From assembly GCF_902459695.1 (NCBI RefSeq), contig NZ_CABPRZ010000001.1, positions 310,001 to 374,000 on the forward strand: a stretch of DNA of 64,000 nucleotides. Direction: 5' to 3'. The position numbers and the translations under genes are program-made. The notes below the pieces were generated by a model. The model saw only the letters and a program-made list of their open reading frames with translations, had not been told where the DNA came from and ran no database searches. Each line of letters opens with the position of its first letter. The stretch's first letter is position 1. Below are positions 53,533-64,000 of the stretch, one piece after another. Source of the DNA: Pandoraea terrae (GTDB lineage Bacteria > Pseudomonadota > Gammaproteobacteria > Burkholderiales > Burkholderiaceae).

Positions 53533-54348
53533 TCACTTCGACCTGGCGACGCCCCAATCAAGATAGGCGCGCAACAGTTCGCGCAATACCGGCGTCACGC
53601 GTGCCGCGGCCGCCTCGTCATAGGCATACGGGCGCGCTTCTTCCATATACGCGCATTGCGTCATTTCCAACTGCACGGCGTGAATGTTTTCCGCCGGCTT
53701 GCCATACGCGCGCGTGATGTAGCCGCCCTTGAAGCGGCCGTTGAGCACGGCGCTGTAGCCGTCGTGCCGCGCAGCGATATCGCGCAGCGTCTCGCCGATG
53801 CCGGCTCCGCAAGCCGCACCGTCGGCCGTGCCGAGGTTAAGGTCGGGCAGGCGGCCGTCGAACAGGCGCGGGATCACGGAGCGGATCGAATGCGCTTCCC
53901 ACAACAGCGCCACGCCATGCTCGGCCCTCAGCCGTTCGAGTTCACCCTGCAGCGCTGAGTGGTAGGGCTGCCAGTACACCGCGAGACGGGCGGCACGCTC
54001 GGCGTCGTCGGGCTGTGCGCCGGCGGCATATAGCGGCGTGCCCTCGAATGTGTCCACAGGGCAAAGCCCTGTCGTGCTGCGGCCCGGGTACAGGTTCTCG
54101 TCGTTCGGCGGCCGATTCAGGTCGATGACGTAGCGCGAGTTCGCCGGCACCAGGATCGACGCGCCGAGCTCGGCCGCGAATGCATACAGGCGCGGCAAAT
54201 GCCAGTCGGTGTCGTCGAGATGCGCGGCGATCGGCGCCATCCGGCGGGCGATCTCGGCGGGCAGTTGCGTGCCCGCATGCGGAATCGATATGAGCAGCGG
54301 CGCGGTGCCGCGGTGCAGCGTGTAAGTCGGTTGTGACAGTTCAGTCAT
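53533..54348 (-). CDS. hutG: N-formylglutamate amidohydrolase HutG
   Basis: A 271-residue enzyme for the last step of histidine breakdown: N-formyl-glutamate to glutamate and formate. Family features: ISIPHAGTQLP near the N-terminus, DLNRPPNDENLYPG, and LLWEAHSIRSVIPRLFDG. Last gene of the hut operon, 56 bases after hutF. Together with hutF it shows the five-step pathway (deiminase plus formylglutamate hydrolase) rather than the four-step one. Confidence 0.93.
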   Translation of the reverse strand: MTELSQPTYTLHRGTAPLLISIPHAGTQLPAEIARRMAPIAAHLDDTDWHLPRLYAFAAELGASILVPANSRYVIDLNRPPNDENLYPGRSTTGLCPVDTFEGTPLYAAGAQPDDAERAARLAVYWQPYHSALQGELERLRAEHGVALLWEAHSIRSVIPRLFDGRLPDLNLGTADGAACGAGIGETLRDIAARHDGYSAVLNGRFKGGYITRAYGKPAENIHAVQLEMTQCAYMEEARPYAYDEAAAARVTPVLRELLRAYLDWGVARSK

Positions 54349-54404
54349 GGTGCCTCGTTTATTGCATGTGTCATGCGGTTGCTCGGGCAGGTTGACAACG
54401 CACG

Positions 54405-55817
54405 TCATGCCATCAGCATTGCGAGCGCGTCGCGATACGCCGCGCGCGCCGCAGCTTCGTCCGCGTGGCGGCGCTCGCTCACGACCTGGCGGCCGCCGAC
54501 GAACACGTCGCGCACCGGCGATTCGCCGTGCTGGCAGAACACATAGCCCGCGAGCGTTTGCGTATCGGGCCGGCCGCCGATATCGGGATGCTCGGCGTCG
54601 AGCACGACGAAGTCGGCGCGTTGCCCCGGGGCGAGCCCGGCGATATTGCGTCCGGCCGCGGCCGCGCCGCCGTCGACGGCGCCAAGGTAGAGCCCGTCGG
54701 CGATCGCGGACGTGCGTGGATTCGTCAGCACGTTGCGCCGTTGGTCGTGAAGCCGCTGGGTGTATTCGAACCAGCGCAGTTCCTCGGCGGCCGAGATTGT
54801 CACGTGGCTGTCGGATCCGATGCCCCAGCGTCCGCCTGCGCGCAAGTACGCGGTGCCGTCGAAGATGCCGTCGCCGAGATTGCCCTCGGTGCTCGGGCAG
54901 ATGCCGGCGATTGCACGCGATGCGGCAAGCGCCTCGGTCTCGGCGCGCGTCATGTGCGTGGCGTGGACGAGGCACCAGCGCGCGTCGACCGGCTGTGTAT
55001 CGAGCAACAGCGCGACCGGCGTCGTGCCGTGCACGGCGATGCAGTCGTCGACTTCGCGGCGCTGCTCGGCAATGTGGATATGGATCGGTGCGTCGGGCGA
55101 GATCACGCTCAAGCCTTCAGAGAGACGCGTGAGCGAGTCGTGCGAGACGGCACGCAACGAGTGCGGCGCAACGCCGTAGCGCCGGTTGCCGTTCTCCGGA
55201 TGCTGCGCGCGCAGGCGCGCGACGAGATCGAGCAGGCCTTCGGGCGTATTGAGAAAGCGCGCCTGACCCGGCAGTGGCGGTTGCTCGCCAAAGCCGCTGT
55301 ATTGATACAGTACCGGCAACAGCGTCACGCCAATGCCGGCCGATTCGCCCGCGGCCGCAATGCGCGCTGCGAGTTCGGCGGGGTTGGCATAGGGCTTGCC
55401 GTCGGGCGCGTGATGCACATAGTGGAATTCGCACACCGAAGTGTAGCCGGCCTTGAGCATCTCGATATAGAGATGGCGCGCGATCGCCTCCTGGCCTTCG
55501 GGCGTGATGCGGCCTGCGAACTGGTACATCAGGGTGCGCCAGCTCCAGAAGCTGTCGTCGGGGCGGCCGACGTATTCGGTCCGGCCGGCCATTGCGCGCT
55601 GGAACGCGTGCGAATGCAGGTTGGGCATGCCGGGCAGCAGTGGGCCGTGCGCGCGCGGATGGCTGCCCGGGTCCGGGCAGCCCGCTTCAACGCTCGTCAG
55701 CGTGCCGGCGTCATCCCAGTGCAGCAGGACATCGCGGTGCCAACCGTCGGGCAACAGCGCCTGAGCGGCGAACAGGGTACGAGGCGGGGTATGAAGCGGG
55801 GTAGTGCGCGCGTTCAT
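54405..55817 (-). CDS. hutF: N-formimino-L-glutamate deiminase HutF
   Basis: A 470-residue amidohydrolase-superfamily deiminase: formimino-glutamate to formyl-glutamate and ammonia. Metal motif [18 protein letters not shown], later [13 protein letters not shown], and Asp in [20 protein letters not shown] at 55817 follows AAGGA six bases upstream and overlaps the hutI stop by four bases, so translation is coupled. Length typical. Confidence 0.94.
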   Translation of the reverse strand: MNARTTPLHTPPRTLFAAQALLPDGWHRDVLLHWDDAGTLTSVEAGCPDPGSHPRAHGPLLPGMPNLHSHAFQRAMAGRTEYVGRPDDSFWSWRTLMYQFAGRITPEGQEAIARHLYIEMLKAGYTSVCEFHYVHHAPDGKPYANPAELAARIAAAGESAGIGVTLLPVLYQYSGFGEQPPLPGQARFLNTPEGLLDLVARLRAQHPENGNRRYGVAPHSLRAVSHDSLTRLSEGLSVISPDAPIHIHIAEQRREVDDCIAVHGTTPVALLLDTQPVDARWCLVHATHMTRAETEALAASRAIAGICPSTEGNLGDGIFDGTAYLRAGGRWGIGSDSHVTISAAEELRWFEYTQRLHDQRRNVLTNPRTSAIADGLYLGAVDGGAAAAGRNIAGLAPGQRADFVVLDAEHPDIGGRPDTQTLAGYVFCQHGESPVRDVFVGGRQVVSERRHADEAAARAAYRDALAMLMA

Positions 55818-57052
55818 GCGTTTTCCTTTTCGGCCGTGCGCACGATCTCGCCGTGGCGCACGACACAATGGCAGGGGTTGCCGCCGAACCGGTAGACGAG
55901 TTCGGCGAGGGTGTCGACGGACCAGGCCACGAAGTCGGCCGGACGGCCGACGGCGATTTCGCCGTGTGAGTCGGCCAGGCCGAGTGCTCGCGCGCCGTGG
56001 CGCGTGACCCCGGCGAGCGTCTCGGCCACCGTCATGCGGAACAGTGTCGCGGCCATGTTGAGCATGAGCAGCAGCGACGTGGTCGGCGAGGTGCCGGGAT
56101 TGGCATCGGTGGCCAGTGCGATCGGCACGTCGAATCGGCGCAGCAGGTCGAGCGGCGGCAGCTTCGTCTCGCGAATGAAATAGAACGCGCCGGGAAGCAG
56201 CACGGCCACCGTGCCGGCGGCCTTCATCGCCGCCACGCCCGCCTCGTCCAGATATTCGAGATGATCGGCCGACAGCGCCCGGTAGCGTGCGGCCAACTGC
56301 GTGCCACCGAGGTTCGACAATTGCTCCGCATGCACCTTGACCGGCAGGCCGGCCCGCGACGCGGCGGCGAACACGCGCTCGCTCTGTGCGAGCGAGAAGC
56401 CGATGTTCTCGCAGAAGACATCGACGGCGTCGACGAGGCCTTCGGCGGCCAGCGCCGGCAGCATCTCGTCGGTGACCAGCGCAATGTATTCGTCGGCGCG
56501 GCCCGCGTATTCGGGCGGCAGGGCATGCGCGCCAAGAAATGTCGTCTTGACGGTGACCGGATAGGCTTGTCCGAGCCGTCGCGCCACGCGCAGCATCTTG
56601 CGTTCGGTCGCAAGGTCCAGGCCGTACCCCGACTTGATTTCAATCGCAGTCACGCCTTCGGCGAGCAGGTCCTCGAGCCGGCGTGCGGCCTGCGTGAACA
56701 GCGTATCTTCGTCGGCCGCGCGCGTGGCGCGTACGGTCGACACGATGCCGCCGCCGCGGCGCGCGATTTCCTCATAGCTCGCGCCAGCCAGGCGCAGCGC
56801 GAACTCATCGGCGCGCTGGCCGCCGTGTACGAGATGGGTGTGGCAGTCGACGAGGCCGGGCGTCACCCAGCGTCCGCCGAGGTCATGCGATTCTGCATTG
56901 GCGAACTCGGGCGGCAGCGTGCCGGCCGGGCCGAACCAGGCGATGCGGCCCTCGCGCACGGCAAGCGCGGCGTTGTCGATCACATGTGCCGGATCGGCGC
57001 ACGGGGAAAGCCGAACGTTGCGCCAGACGCGCGTGGACAGGGAAGTCGTCAT
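55814..57052 (-). CDS. hutI: Imidazolonepropionase HutI
   Basis: A 412-residue metal-dependent hydrolase that opens imidazolone-propionate to formimino-glutamate. Metal ligands in [11 protein letters not shown], substrate segment [23 protein letters not shown], and Asp in [11 protein letters not shown]. The start at 57052 gives the usual length (about 405). Lies between hutD and hutF. Confidence 0.95.
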   Translation of the reverse strand: MTTSLSTRVWRNVRLSPCADPAHVIDNAALAVREGRIAWFGPAGTLPPEFANAESHDLGGRWVTPGLVDCHTHLVHGGQRADEFALRLAGASYEEIARRGGGIVSTVRATRAADEDTLFTQAARRLEDLLAEGVTAIEIKSGYGLDLATERKMLRVARRLGQAYPVTVKTTFLGAHALPPEYAGRADEYIALVTDEMLPALAAEGLVDAVDVFCENIGFSLAQSERVFAAASRAGLPVKVHAEQLSNLGGTQLAARYRALSADHLEYLDEAGVAAMKAAGTVAVLLPGAFYFIRETKLPPLDLLRRFDVPIALATDANPGTSPTTSLLLMLNMAATLFRMTVAETLAGVTRHGARALGLADSHGEIAVGRPADFVAWSVDTLAELVYRFGGNPCHCVVRHGEIVRTAEKENA

Positions 57053-57083
57053 GAAGTGTCCTTGATTGTCGTGGCCCTCGGGC

Positions 57084-57704
57084 TCAGCGCGGGCACGCAC
57101 GTACGTGTGCAACGAGCAGGGCAGGGGCGTCCCCGGCCTGTGCCGCCGGCACGAGTTGCGCTGCCGCGCATGGGGCCGCGCCGTCGGGCTCGATGCGCAC
57201 GGTGTCGCCGGGGCCGAGCCGGCTGGCCGGGGATATCGCCTCGCCGGCGAGCAACCACTCGCCCTGCAGCACGTGGCACAGCACGGCGAGCGTGTCGTCC
57301 TCGACGACGAGCGTCGTCGTCTCGCGATGGATTTCGACCGCGCCGCGCGCATGGGCACGCCGCACCATCAGGTTGAAGTCGCGTGTCGCGCCGCCCGTGA
57401 GCGTCGCCTCGATCGGCGTTTCGCCGGGAAAGACATGCGGGGCAAAGCGTGTCGTCAGGCGGTGCGACGTGCCGTCGGCACCCGCGAGCACCATCCCGTC
57501 GCCATCGAGCAGCACGATCACGCGGTCGATGCCCGGGAAGGTCGAAAACGGCCCGGATGCGCTCACGTCGGCGACGCTTGCGCGCCAGACAAAGTTGTCC
57601 AGGCTCGCGCGAGGCGGCGCCACGGCGAGTTCGCGCGTGACCCCGCCGCCGTTCTTCCATGGGCTGGCAATCAGCTCGCCAGCGCGTTTTACTGTGATTT
57701 GCAT
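57084..57704 (-). CDS. hutD: HutD-family protein
   Basis: A 206-residue cupin-like HutD protein. The opening [18 protein letters not shown] and [19 protein letters not shown] are characteristic. HutD is thought to moderate hut expression or bind a pathway intermediate; it is not an enzyme of the route. It starts five bases after the hutU stop, so it is tightly coupled to it. Confidence 0.92.
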   Translation of the reverse strand: MQITVKRAGELIASPWKNGGGVTRELAVAPPRASLDNFVWRASVADVSASGPFSTFPGIDRVIVLLDGDGMVLAGADGTSHRLTTRFAPHVFPGETPIEATLTGGATRDFNLMVRRAHARGAVEIHRETTTLVVEDDTLAVLCHVLQGEWLLAGEAISPASRLGPGDTVRIEPDGAAPCAAAQLVPAAQAGDAPALLVAHVRACPR

Positions 57705-57709
57705 GATGG

Positions 57710-59398
57710 TCAGTCCGTAATGAAGGGCAGCTTCAGGCCTTTCTCGCGCGCGCAGTCGATCGCGATCGGGTAGCCGGCGTCGGCATGACGCATCACGCCC
57801 GTGCCCGGATCGTTGGTCAGCACGCGTTGCAGGCGCCGGTCAGCAGCTTCGGTGCCGTCAGCGACGATCACCACGCCCGCGTGCTGCGAGAAACCCATGC
57901 CGACGCCGCCACCGTGGTGCAGGCTGACCCAGGTCGCGCCGCTTGCGGTATTGAGCAGGGCGTTCAGGAGCGGCCAGTCGGACACGGCGTCCGAGCCATC
58001 CCGCATCGCTTCCGTTTCGCGGTTCGGGCTCGCCACCGAGCCGGAATCGAGGTGATCGCGGCCGATCACGATCGGCGCTTTCAGTTCGCCCTTGGCGACC
58101 ATGTCGTTGAACGCGCGGCCCAGGCGGGCGCGGTCGCCGAGCCCGACCCAGCAGATCCGCGCGGGCAGGCCCTGGAACGCAATGCGGTCCCGTGCCATGT
58201 CGAGCCAGTTGTGCAGGTGCGGATTGTCGGGGATCAGTTCCTTGACCTTTGCGTCGGTCTTGTAGATATCCTCCGGATCGCCGGACAGGGCGGCCCAGCG
58301 GAACGGCCCGATGCCCTGGCAGAACAGCGGGCGGATGTAGGCGGGCACGAAACCCGGGAAGTCGAACGCGCGCTCGACGCCGGTCTCGAAGGCCATCTGG
58401 CGGATATTGTTGCCGTAGTCGAAGGTCGGCACGCCCTGCGTCTGAAAGGCCAGCATCGCACGCACCTGTTCGGCCATCGACGCCTTGGCGGCGGCCACCA
58501 CGCCCTGCGGATCGCTCTGGCGGCGCTCGGCGGCCTGCGCCATGGTCCAGCCGGCCGGCAGGTAGCCGTTCAGCGGATCGTGGGCGCTGGTCTGGTCGGT
58601 CACCATGTCGGGGCGAACCCCGCGCCCCAGCAGTTCGGGGAAGACTTCGGCGGCATTGCCGAGCAGGCCGATCGAAATGGCCTGGCCGGCCGCCCTGGCT
58701 TGCGCGAGCATCGCCAGCGCTTCGTCCAGCGTCTTGGCCTTGCGGTCGATGTAGCGGGTCCGCAGGCGGAAGTCGATGCGCGTCTCGTCGCACTCGACGG
58801 CGATCATCGACGCCCCGGCCATGGTTGCCGCCAGCGGCTGTGCGCCGCCCATGCCGCCGAGGCCGCCGGTCAGGACCCAGCGGCCCTTGAGGTCGCCGCC
58901 GTAATGCTGGCGGCCTGCCTCGACGAAGGTCTCGTAGGTGCCCTGCACGATGCCCTGGCTGCCGATGTAGATCCACGAGCCTGCTGTCATCTGGCCGTAC
59001 ATCATCAGTCCGTCGCGGTCGAGTTTGTTGAAGTGCTCCCAGTTGGCCCAATGCGGCACCAGGTTCGAGTTGGCGATCAGCACGCGCGGTGCGTCGGCAT
59101 GCGTCCGGAACACGCCGACTGGCTTGCCGGACTGCACGAGCAGCGTTTCATCGGCTTCGAGCGTCTTGAGTACTTCGACGATCTTGTCGAAACATTGCCA
59201 GTCGCGCGCGGCACGGCCGATGCCGCCGTAGACGATCAATTCTTCCGGTTTTTCCGCGACGTCCGGATCGAGGTTGTTCATCAGCATGCGCAGCGGCGCT
59301 TCGGTCAGCCAGCTCTTGGCCGACAGCGCGGTGCCGCGCGCAGCACGGATCGTACGCGAGGTATCGATGCGGCGGTCGAGCCTCCGGGGTGCGTTCAT
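57710..59398 (-). CDS. hutU: Urocanate hydratase HutU
   Basis: A 562-residue NAD-dependent urocanase, urocanate to imidazolone-propionate. Seen: the NAD-binding [18 protein letters not shown] and the active-site region [34 protein letters not shown] near the C-terminal half. GGAG is seven bases before the ATG. Follows hutH by 39 bases. Confidence 0.96.
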   Translation of the reverse strand: MNAPRRLDRRIDTSRTIRAARGTALSAKSWLTEAPLRMLMNNLDPDVAEKPEELIVYGGIGRAARDWQCFDKIVEVLKTLEADETLLVQSGKPVGVFRTHADAPRVLIANSNLVPHWANWEHFNKLDRDGLMMYGQMTAGSWIYIGSQGIVQGTYETFVEAGRQHYGGDLKGRWVLTGGLGGMGGAQPLAATMAGASMIAVECDETRIDFRLRTRYIDRKAKTLDEALAMLAQARAAGQAISIGLLGNAAEVFPELLGRGVRPDMVTDQTSAHDPLNGYLPAGWTMAQAAERRQSDPQGVVAAAKASMAEQVRAMLAFQTQGVPTFDYGNNIRQMAFETGVERAFDFPGFVPAYIRPLFCQGIGPFRWAALSGDPEDIYKTDAKVKELIPDNPHLHNWLDMARDRIAFQGLPARICWVGLGDRARLGRAFNDMVAKGELKAPIVIGRDHLDSGSVASPNRETEAMRDGSDAVSDWPLLNALLNTASGATWVSLHHGGGVGMGFSQHAGVVIVADGTEAADRRLQRVLTNDPGTGVMRHADAGYPIAIDCAREKGLKLPFITD

Positions 59399-59437
59399 GG
59401 CAGGTCTCCAGGTATCGAATGCGGGGATTGCGTGATC

Positions 59438-60982
59438 TCAGCCGCGCAGGCTCGGCAGAACGGCGGCCAGCGTGGCCGGCGCCTGGACGCTCAATGCCCA
59501 GTCCTGTGCGGCGGCGATGTCCGGCGCGAAGTAGCGGTCGCGCTCATAGAATGCGACCCGTTTGCGGATGCCCGCATGGACCGCCTCGATCGCGTCGGTC
59601 GAACGCAGCGGGCGGTGGAAATCGACCCCCTGCGCAGCGGCCAGCGCCTCGATGCCCACGATCGTCGCGGTGTTGGCCACCATGTCGCCCAAGCGGCGTG
59701 CGGCATGCGTCGCCATCGATACGTGATCCTCCTGGTTGGCCGAGGTCGGCAGGCTGTCGACCGAAGCCGGATGGGCCAGGCACTTGTTCTCCGAGGCCAG
59801 CGCCGCGCCCGTGACCTGCGCGATCATGAAGCCCGAGTTGATGCCGCCGTCCTTCACGAGGAACGGGGGCAGGCCCGACAGGTTGCTGTCGAGCAGCAGC
59901 GCGAGGCGGCGCTCGGAGATCGCGCCGATCTCGGCGATGGCAATGGCCAGGGCATCTGCCACGAAAGCCACCGGTTCGGCGTGGAAATTGCCGCCCGACA
60001 GCACGTCGCCTTCGTCGGGGAACACGAGCGGGTTGTCCGACGCGGCGTTGGCTTCGATCTCCAGCACGCGCGCGACGTGGCGGATCTGGTCCAGGCATGC
60101 GCCCATCACCTGCGGCTGGCAGCGGATCGAATACGGGTCCTGCACGCGCCCGCAGGTACGGTGCGAGTGGAGGATGCCGCTGCCTTCGAGCAAGCCCTGG
60201 TAGACGGCGGCGACGTCGATCTGGCCCGCCTGGCCGCGTGCGGCGTGAATGCGCGCATCGAACGGCGCGATCGAACCCTTGATCGCTTCTACCGACAAGG
60301 CGCCGGCCAGCACGCCGGCGGCAAACACGTCCTCGGCGCCGAACAGCCCCACCAGCGCCAGGGCGGTCGAGACCTGCGTACCGTTGAGCAGCGCGAGGCC
60401 TTCCTTCGGGCCAAGTTCGAGCGGCTGCAGGCCGGCGTGCTCGAGCCCTTGCAAGGCCGTCATGCGCTTGCCGCCGACGGTGACGTCGCCGACGCCGATC
60501 AGCGTCGCGCTCATGTGCGCCAAGGGCGCCAGGTCACCGGAGGCGCCGACCGAGCCCTTGCACGGAATGCACGGATAGACGCCGATATTGATCAGCTTGA
60601 GCAGTGCGTCGATCACCGCGGGCCGCACGCCCGAGTGTCCGCGCGCGAGGCTGATTGCCTTGAGCGCCATGACGAGGCGCACGGTGGCGTCAGGCAGGGG
60701 CTCGCCGATGCCGACGCTGTGCGACAGCACGAGATTGCGTTGCAGCTCGGCCAGGCGGTCCGCCGGGATCACCGTCTGCGCCATCTTGCCGAAGCCCGTG
60801 TTGATGCCGTAGACGACGGCGTCACGCGAGATCACATCGGTCACAACGGCTTGCGCGCGCTTCACGCCGTCCAGCGCGGCCGGGTCGATCGCGATCGGGT
60901 TGCTGCCGCGTGCGATGCGGCGAAGTTGCGCGAGGCTGACGGCACCGGGCGTCAGTGTGATGGTGTCTCCGGAGGTAGTCAT
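59438..60982 (-). CDS. hutH: Histidine ammonia-lyase HutH
   Basis: A 514-residue lyase forming urocanate and ammonia from histidine. The prosthetic MIO group forms from Ala147-Ser148-Gly149 in [15 protein letters not shown]; the catalytic Tyr lies in [13 protein letters not shown] at 60982 has GAGGA seven bases upstream. First enzyme gene after hutC; 44 bases separate them. Confidence 0.96.
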   Translation of the reverse strand: MTTSGDTITLTPGAVSLAQLRRIARGSNPIAIDPAALDGVKRAQAVVTDVISRDAVVYGINTGFGKMAQTVIPADRLAELQRNLVLSHSVGIGEPLPDATVRLVMALKAISLARGHSGVRPAVIDALLKLINIGVYPCIPCKGSVGASGDLAPLAHMSATLIGVGDVTVGGKRMTALQGLEHAGLQPLELGPKEGLALLNGTQVSTALALVGLFGAEDVFAAGVLAGALSVEAIKGSIAPFDARIHAARGQAGQIDVAAVYQGLLEGSGILHSHRTCGRVQDPYSIRCQPQVMGACLDQIRHVARVLEIEANAASDNPLVFPDEGDVLSGGNFHAEPVAFVADALAIAIAEIGAISERRLALLLDSNLSGLPPFLVKDGGINSGFMIAQVTGAALASENKCLAHPASVDSLPTSANQEDHVSMATHAARRLGDMVANTATIVGIEALAAAQGVDFHRPLRSTDAIEAVHAGIRKRVAFYERDRYFAPDIAAAQDWALSVQAPATLAAVLPSLRG

Positions 60983-61026
60983 GAAATCCTCGTGATATGG
61001 CGGGTGACATTGGGGGACGGCGGGCT

Positions 61027-61794
61027 TCAGCTATGTTGCTGCGCGTCGGCCGGCTGGAAACGGCATCCCAGGCGGTAGCGCGAGCCTGGGTGAATAAAGC
61101 GGGCGAAGGTCACGGGCACGCCGCTTGACCACGTACGGCGCGTCAGCGACAGGCAGGCCTCGGCGCCGATCTCCAGCGTCTTTGCCTGTTCGGGCGTTGG
61201 CAGCACGGCATCGACGACATGCTCGATCTCATGCGCCGGCACGGTGGCGAGCAGGTATTTCGACGGCAGGTTCTGCGCAAAATCCTGATCGATGAACGCG
61301 GGGGCGGCCTTCGGGTTGACGAATCGGTCCTCGAGCTGCACGGGCAGTCCGTTCTCGCGATGCAGCACGACAACATGGAACACCGACGCGAGTGCCGTCA
61401 GGCCGAGCGCCGCAGCCACTTCGCCGGGCGCCGGTTCGCGTCGCTGCAGCAGTATCTCGTGGCTGTATTCGTGGCCGCGAGCTCTCACCTCGTCGTTGAT
61501 CTGCGCGATCATCAGAAGCGTCGATTGCGGCTTGCTTTCGGCCACAAACGTACCGACGCCCGACAGGCGCACGAGCGTGCCCTGTTCGGTCAATTCGCGC
61601 AGTGCGCGGTTGACGGTCATGCGCGAGACACCAAGCGTGTCGACCAGATTGTTTTCCGACGGAATGCGGTCGCCCGGTTTCCACTCGCCGCGGCGCACGC
61701 GGTCCTGGATCAATTGCTTGATCTGCTTGTACAAGGCTGCCGGTGCGTTGGCTTCCGAATTCGCGGATTGGGACAGGTTTCTCATCGTGGTCAC
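61027..61794 (-). CDS. hutC: Histidine utilisation repressor HutC (GntR family)
   Basis: A 255-residue GntR/HutC repressor: N-terminal winged helix ([20 protein letters not shown]) and a C-terminal UTRA ligand-binding domain that senses urocanate. The frame begins with GTG at 61794; an ATG three codons later (61785) is an alternative. Here hutC lies inside the operon between a transport block and hutH, so it should repress its own synthesis. No clear hut operator was found in the short gaps; the main operator is probably outside the window. Confidence 0.93.
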   Translation of the reverse strand: MTTMRNLSQSANSEANAPAALYKQIKQLIQDRVRRGEWKPGDRIPSENNLVDTLGVSRMTVNRALRELTEQGTLVRLSGVGTFVAESKPQSTLLMIAQINDEVRARGHEYSHEILLQRREPAPGEVAAALGLTALASVFHVVVLHRENGLPVQLEDRFVNPKAAPAFIDQDFAQNLPSKYLLATVPAHEIEHVVDAVLPTPEQAKTLEIGAEACLSLTRRTWSSGVPVTFARFIHPGSRYRLGCRFQPADAQQHS

Positions 61795-61815
61795 ATGCTC
61801 GGGTTGACGATGGCT

Positions 61816-62955
61816 TCAGGCCGCACGGGACGCCTGGCCCACGCGGGCGACGTCGGCGAGCGCTGTGAGGAACAGGTCGTTGTCGATGCGGCTGCCCACC
61901 GAGACACGCAGGCACTGTGTGTAGCCCGCTTCGCGCCAGGCCTTGACGATCACGCCATGGCCCAGCAGGCGCTCGGCCAACGCAGTGGCGTCCTCGTGCG
62001 CATCGAAGAACAGGAAGTTGCCGGCAGACGGCGCCGGGACATAGCGGATCGCCTGCAAGTGGCTGCGCATGCGCTCGCGTTCGGCAACGACGTGCGCGAC
62101 ACTGCGCGCAAGGTGATCGGTATCGTCGAGCGCGGCCAGCGCCGCGACCTGGGCCAGGCGGTTGACGTTGAACGGCGTACGCACACGATTGAGCACATCG
62201 ACCACGGCAGGGCTCGACGCCACGCCATAGCCAATGCGAAGGCCCGCGAGGGCGTAGGCCTTCGAGAAGGTGCGCAGCACCAGCCACGGACAGCGCACAT
62301 CGCGCAACAGCGCGAAGCAGTCGGCGTAGCCGGGGTCGGCGGCGGCGTATTCGTAATACGCCTCGTCCCAGACGAGCAGCGTTTCGGGGCCGATCGCGGC
62401 AAACAGGCGCATCATGTCGGCCGGCGCAATCGTTACGCCGACCGGGTTCGACGGGTTGCTGATCAGCACCATACGCGTGTTCGGCGTGAGCGCGGCGATG
62501 ATGCTGTCGACATCGATCGAGAAATCGTCGCGCATCTTGACCGCGCGCACGGTCGCGCCGACCGAGACCGGGTAGAGGATATGCAGGCCGAACGATGGCA
62601 CGATCGTGACCACTTCCGCGCCGGGGGCGAGCAGCGCATGGGCCGCGATCGCGATCAGGTCCTCCGAGCCGTTGCCGAACACGAGGCGCTCGGGCGCGCA
62701 ATCGAGGTGCGTGGCCAAGGCATCGCGCAACTGTGTGCACGAAGGATCGGGATACAGCGCGACGCTTGCCGCGCTCGCTTGCAGCGCTCGCGCGACGGCC
62801 TCGCTCGGGCCCAGCGGATTCTCGTTGCTGCCGAGCTTGGCCACGCGTGCAACGCCGTACTTCGCCTGCACATACTCGGTGGACAGGCCGGCGTTGTATG
62901 GCGGCAGGCCGAGTACCTCAGGTCGCACGTGTTCGATCAGGGCAGCGGCGCTCAT
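61816..62955 (-). CDS. HisC-like histidinol-phosphate/aromatic aminotransferase
   Basis: A 379-residue fold-type I PLP aminotransferase of the HisC family. Seen: [15 protein letters not shown] near the N-terminus, the PLP Asp/Tyr in [10 protein letters not shown], and the Schiff-base Lys in [16 protein letters not shown]. It is not within a his biosynthesis cluster but is coupled to the ABC ATPase (ATGA overlap) and precedes hutC. It may transaminate histidine or a related imidazole compound, opening a side route; that is inference. Confidence 0.9.
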   Translation of the reverse strand: MSAAALIEHVRPEVLGLPPYNAGLSTEYVQAKYGVARVAKLGSNENPLGPSEAVARALQASAASVALYPDPSCTQLRDALATHLDCAPERLVFGNGSEDLIAIAAHALLAPGAEVVTIVPSFGLHILYPVSVGATVRAVKMRDDFSIDVDSIIAALTPNTRMVLISNPSNPVGVTIAPADMMRLFAAIGPETLLVWDEAYYEYAAADPGYADCFALLRDVRCPWLVLRTFSKAYALAGLRIGYGVASSPAVVDVLNRVRTPFNVNRLAQVAALAALDDTDHLARSVAHVVAERERMRSHLQAIRYVPAPSAGNFLFFDAHEDATALAERLLGHGVIVKAWREAGYTQCLRVSVGSRIDNDLFLTALADVARVGQASRAA

Positions 62956-63797
62956 GCGATGTTTTCCTCGCTTTGCGGTTTGCGGGTCCAGAACGCGTTC
63001 CGGTCGAAGTAGTTCTGCAGGAACTGCTGCAAGCGCGGGTTCTCCGGATCATGAAAGATCTGCTCAGGGGCGCCCTTCGCGGCGATGCTGCCCTTGTCGA
63101 GGAACACGACGGTGTCGGCGACCTGGGCGGCGAAGCCCATCTCATGCGTGACGACGGCCATCGTCATGCCTTCGGCGGCGAGGGCCTTCATCACTTGCAG
63201 CACTTCTCCGACGAGTTCGGGGTCGAGCGCCGAGGTTGGCTCGTCGAACAGCATGATGTGCGGCTCCATGGCCAGTGCGCGGGCGATCGCAACGCGCTGC
63301 TGCTGACCGCCCGACAGGCGTGCCGGATGCGAGTCGGCCTTCGGACCCATGCCGACCTTTTCGAGCATCGCCATTGCCCGGGCGCGCGCCTGTTCGCGCG
63401 GCATGCGGCGCACGCGCAGCAGGGCTTCCATGACGTTGCCGAGCGCGGTCATGTGAGGCCACAGGTTGAACTGCTGGAACACCATGCCGATATTGCGCCG
63501 CACGCGATTGATCTCGCTTTGCGGCGCGCGTACGCGGTTGGCGGCGCGGCTGTCGGTGTAGCCGAGCAATTCGCCTTCAATCAGCACTTCGCCGGTGGTG
63601 TATTCCTCCAGGAAAGCGAGGCAGCGCAACAGCGTGCTCTTGCCGGACCCGGACGGGCCGATGATGCAGACGACTTCCGATTTTTTCACGTCGAGCGAGA
63701 CGTCCTTCAACACCTCGATGCTACCGAAGTGCTTGCCGACGTTGCGCACCTGGATCAGCGGTTTCGTTTGGCTGAGGGGCTTCTTGGGATCGTTCAT
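62952..63797 (-). CDS. Histidine/polar amino acid ABC transporter ATPase (HisP/GlnQ type)
   Basis: A 281-residue ABC ATPase. Walker [11 protein letters not shown]-loop [10 protein letters not shown], signature [15 protein letters not shown], Walker [13 protein letters not shown], switch His in VTHEMG. About 35 residues longer than the plain GlnQ form because of an N-terminal extension ([16 protein letters not shown]). It follows the permease gene by 18 bases. With the hut genes downstream, the likely substrate is histidine or urocanate. Confidence 0.93.
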   Translation of the reverse strand: MNDPKKPLSQTKPLIQVRNVGKHFGSIEVLKDVSLDVKKSEVVCIIGPSGSGKSTLLRCLAFLEEYTTGEVLIEGELLGYTDSRAANRVRAPQSEINRVRRNIGMVFQQFNLWPHMTALGNVMEALLRVRRMPREQARARAMAMLEKVGMGPKADSHPARLSGGQQQRVAIARALAMEPHIMLFDEPTSALDPELVGEVLQVMKALAAEGMTMAVVTHEMGFAAQVADTVVFLDKGSIAAKGAPEQIFHDPENPRLQQFLQNYFDRNAFWTRKPQSEENIA

Positions 63798-63815
63798 GGC
63801 GCGGATTTGGGAGGG

Positions 63816-64000
63816 TTAGCGCATCAGGAAGCGGCCAACGCGCGATTCGGCCCACTGGCCGGCGCGCGAGGTCAGCTCGACCAGGGCGAGGTAGCAGACG
63901 CACAGCATGAGCAGCGTCTCGACGAAAGCGAACGTAGCCGAGCCGATACCGGTCAGCACGAAGGTCAGTTCAGGGACGGTGACGATCGACAACACGGCCG
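63816..64000 (-). CDS. Amino acid ABC transporter permease, C-terminal part (cut by window end)
   Basis: The last 60 codons of a membrane permease are visible, with a hydrophobic helix (FAFVETLLMLCVCYLALVEL) and the end AESRVGRFLMR followed by a stop. The remainder, including the EAA loop, lies beyond the window. Belongs to the histidine-type transporter with the next gene. Confidence 0.85.
   Translation of the reverse strand, partial: AVLSIVTVPELTFVLTGIGSATFAFVETLLMLCVCYLALVELTSRAGQWAESRVGRFLMR

Noticed and set aside
57785-61078. Open plus-strand frame of nearly 1100 codons
   Set aside because: It is antisense to hutD's neighbour hutU and to hutH, whose protein families are certain. Long antisense frames are common at this GC content; the translation has no domain and is Arg/His/Asp-rich.
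61219-63012. Open plus-strand frame of about 600 codons
   Set aside because: Antisense to hutC and the HisC-like gene; same composition artefact.

Overview
The window looks like chromosome of a high-GC betaproteobacterium, most likely Burkholderiales (Burkholderia/Pandoraea-like). The grounds are a five-step hut operon with hutF and hutG, many LysR regulators next to small catabolic operons, ACS-family MFS transporters, and a DUF1329/DUF1302/MMPL module. No rRNA, tRNA, CRISPR array or intact insertion sequence was seen, and the species cannot be named from this sequence alone.

Layout. 1-5.1 kb: the end of a KstD-like flavoprotein, a ChrA-type chromate transporter and a membrane diguanylate cyclase, followed by a relic of a VOC (glyoxalase-fold) gene. 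5.1-11.6 kb: a LysR gene divergent from an operon with PdxA2-like dehydrogenase, DapA-family lyase, beta-propeller protein, MFS transporter and COG3618 lactonase-type amidohydrolase. 11.8-15.5 kb: M20 amidohydrolase and YfcC-type transporter, divergent from a LysR gene with a near-ideal palindromic operator. 15.9-23.1 kb: a polar amino acid ABC transporter, a C45 acyltransferase/peptidase, two crotonases and an ADP-forming acyl-CoA synthetase, arranged as one operon. 23.1-26.9 kb: a gene-poor, decayed island with gene fragments, four short ORFs with good ribosome binding sites, a cupin gene and a strongly structured transcribed-looking region that ends in an intrinsic terminator.

26.9-35.6 kb: a second sugar-acid locus (MFS, LysR, RhmD-like dehydratase, aldehyde dehydrogenase, second MFS, lactonase paralogue, D-2-hydroxyacid dehydrogenase). 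35.7-36.2 kb: a small secreted DUF3761 protein with its own terminator. 36.4-50 kb: the most striking block. An AraC regulator is divergent from DUF1329, DUF1302 (outer membrane), MMPL/RND and YCF48-like genes. These are followed by a complete set of structural genes for a tryptophan tryptophylquinone (TTQ) amine dehydrogenase (heavy chain, MauE, MauD, light chain), two c-type cytochromes and a phenylacetaldehyde dehydrogenase. A 26-base motif is shared by the promoter regions of the exporter block and the amine dehydrogenase block, at almost the same distance from a -10 box, which suggests one activator controls both.

50-53.4 kb: LysR divergent from a class III CoA-transferase and an acyl-CoA dehydrogenase. 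53.5-64 kb: histidine utilisation on the minus strand. In transcription order: ABC permease (cut by the window end), ABC ATPase, HisC-like aminotransferase, hutC, hutH, hutU, hutD, hutI, hutF, hutG. This encodes uptake of histidine and its conversion through urocanate, imidazolonepropionate, formiminoglutamate and formylglutamate to glutamate.
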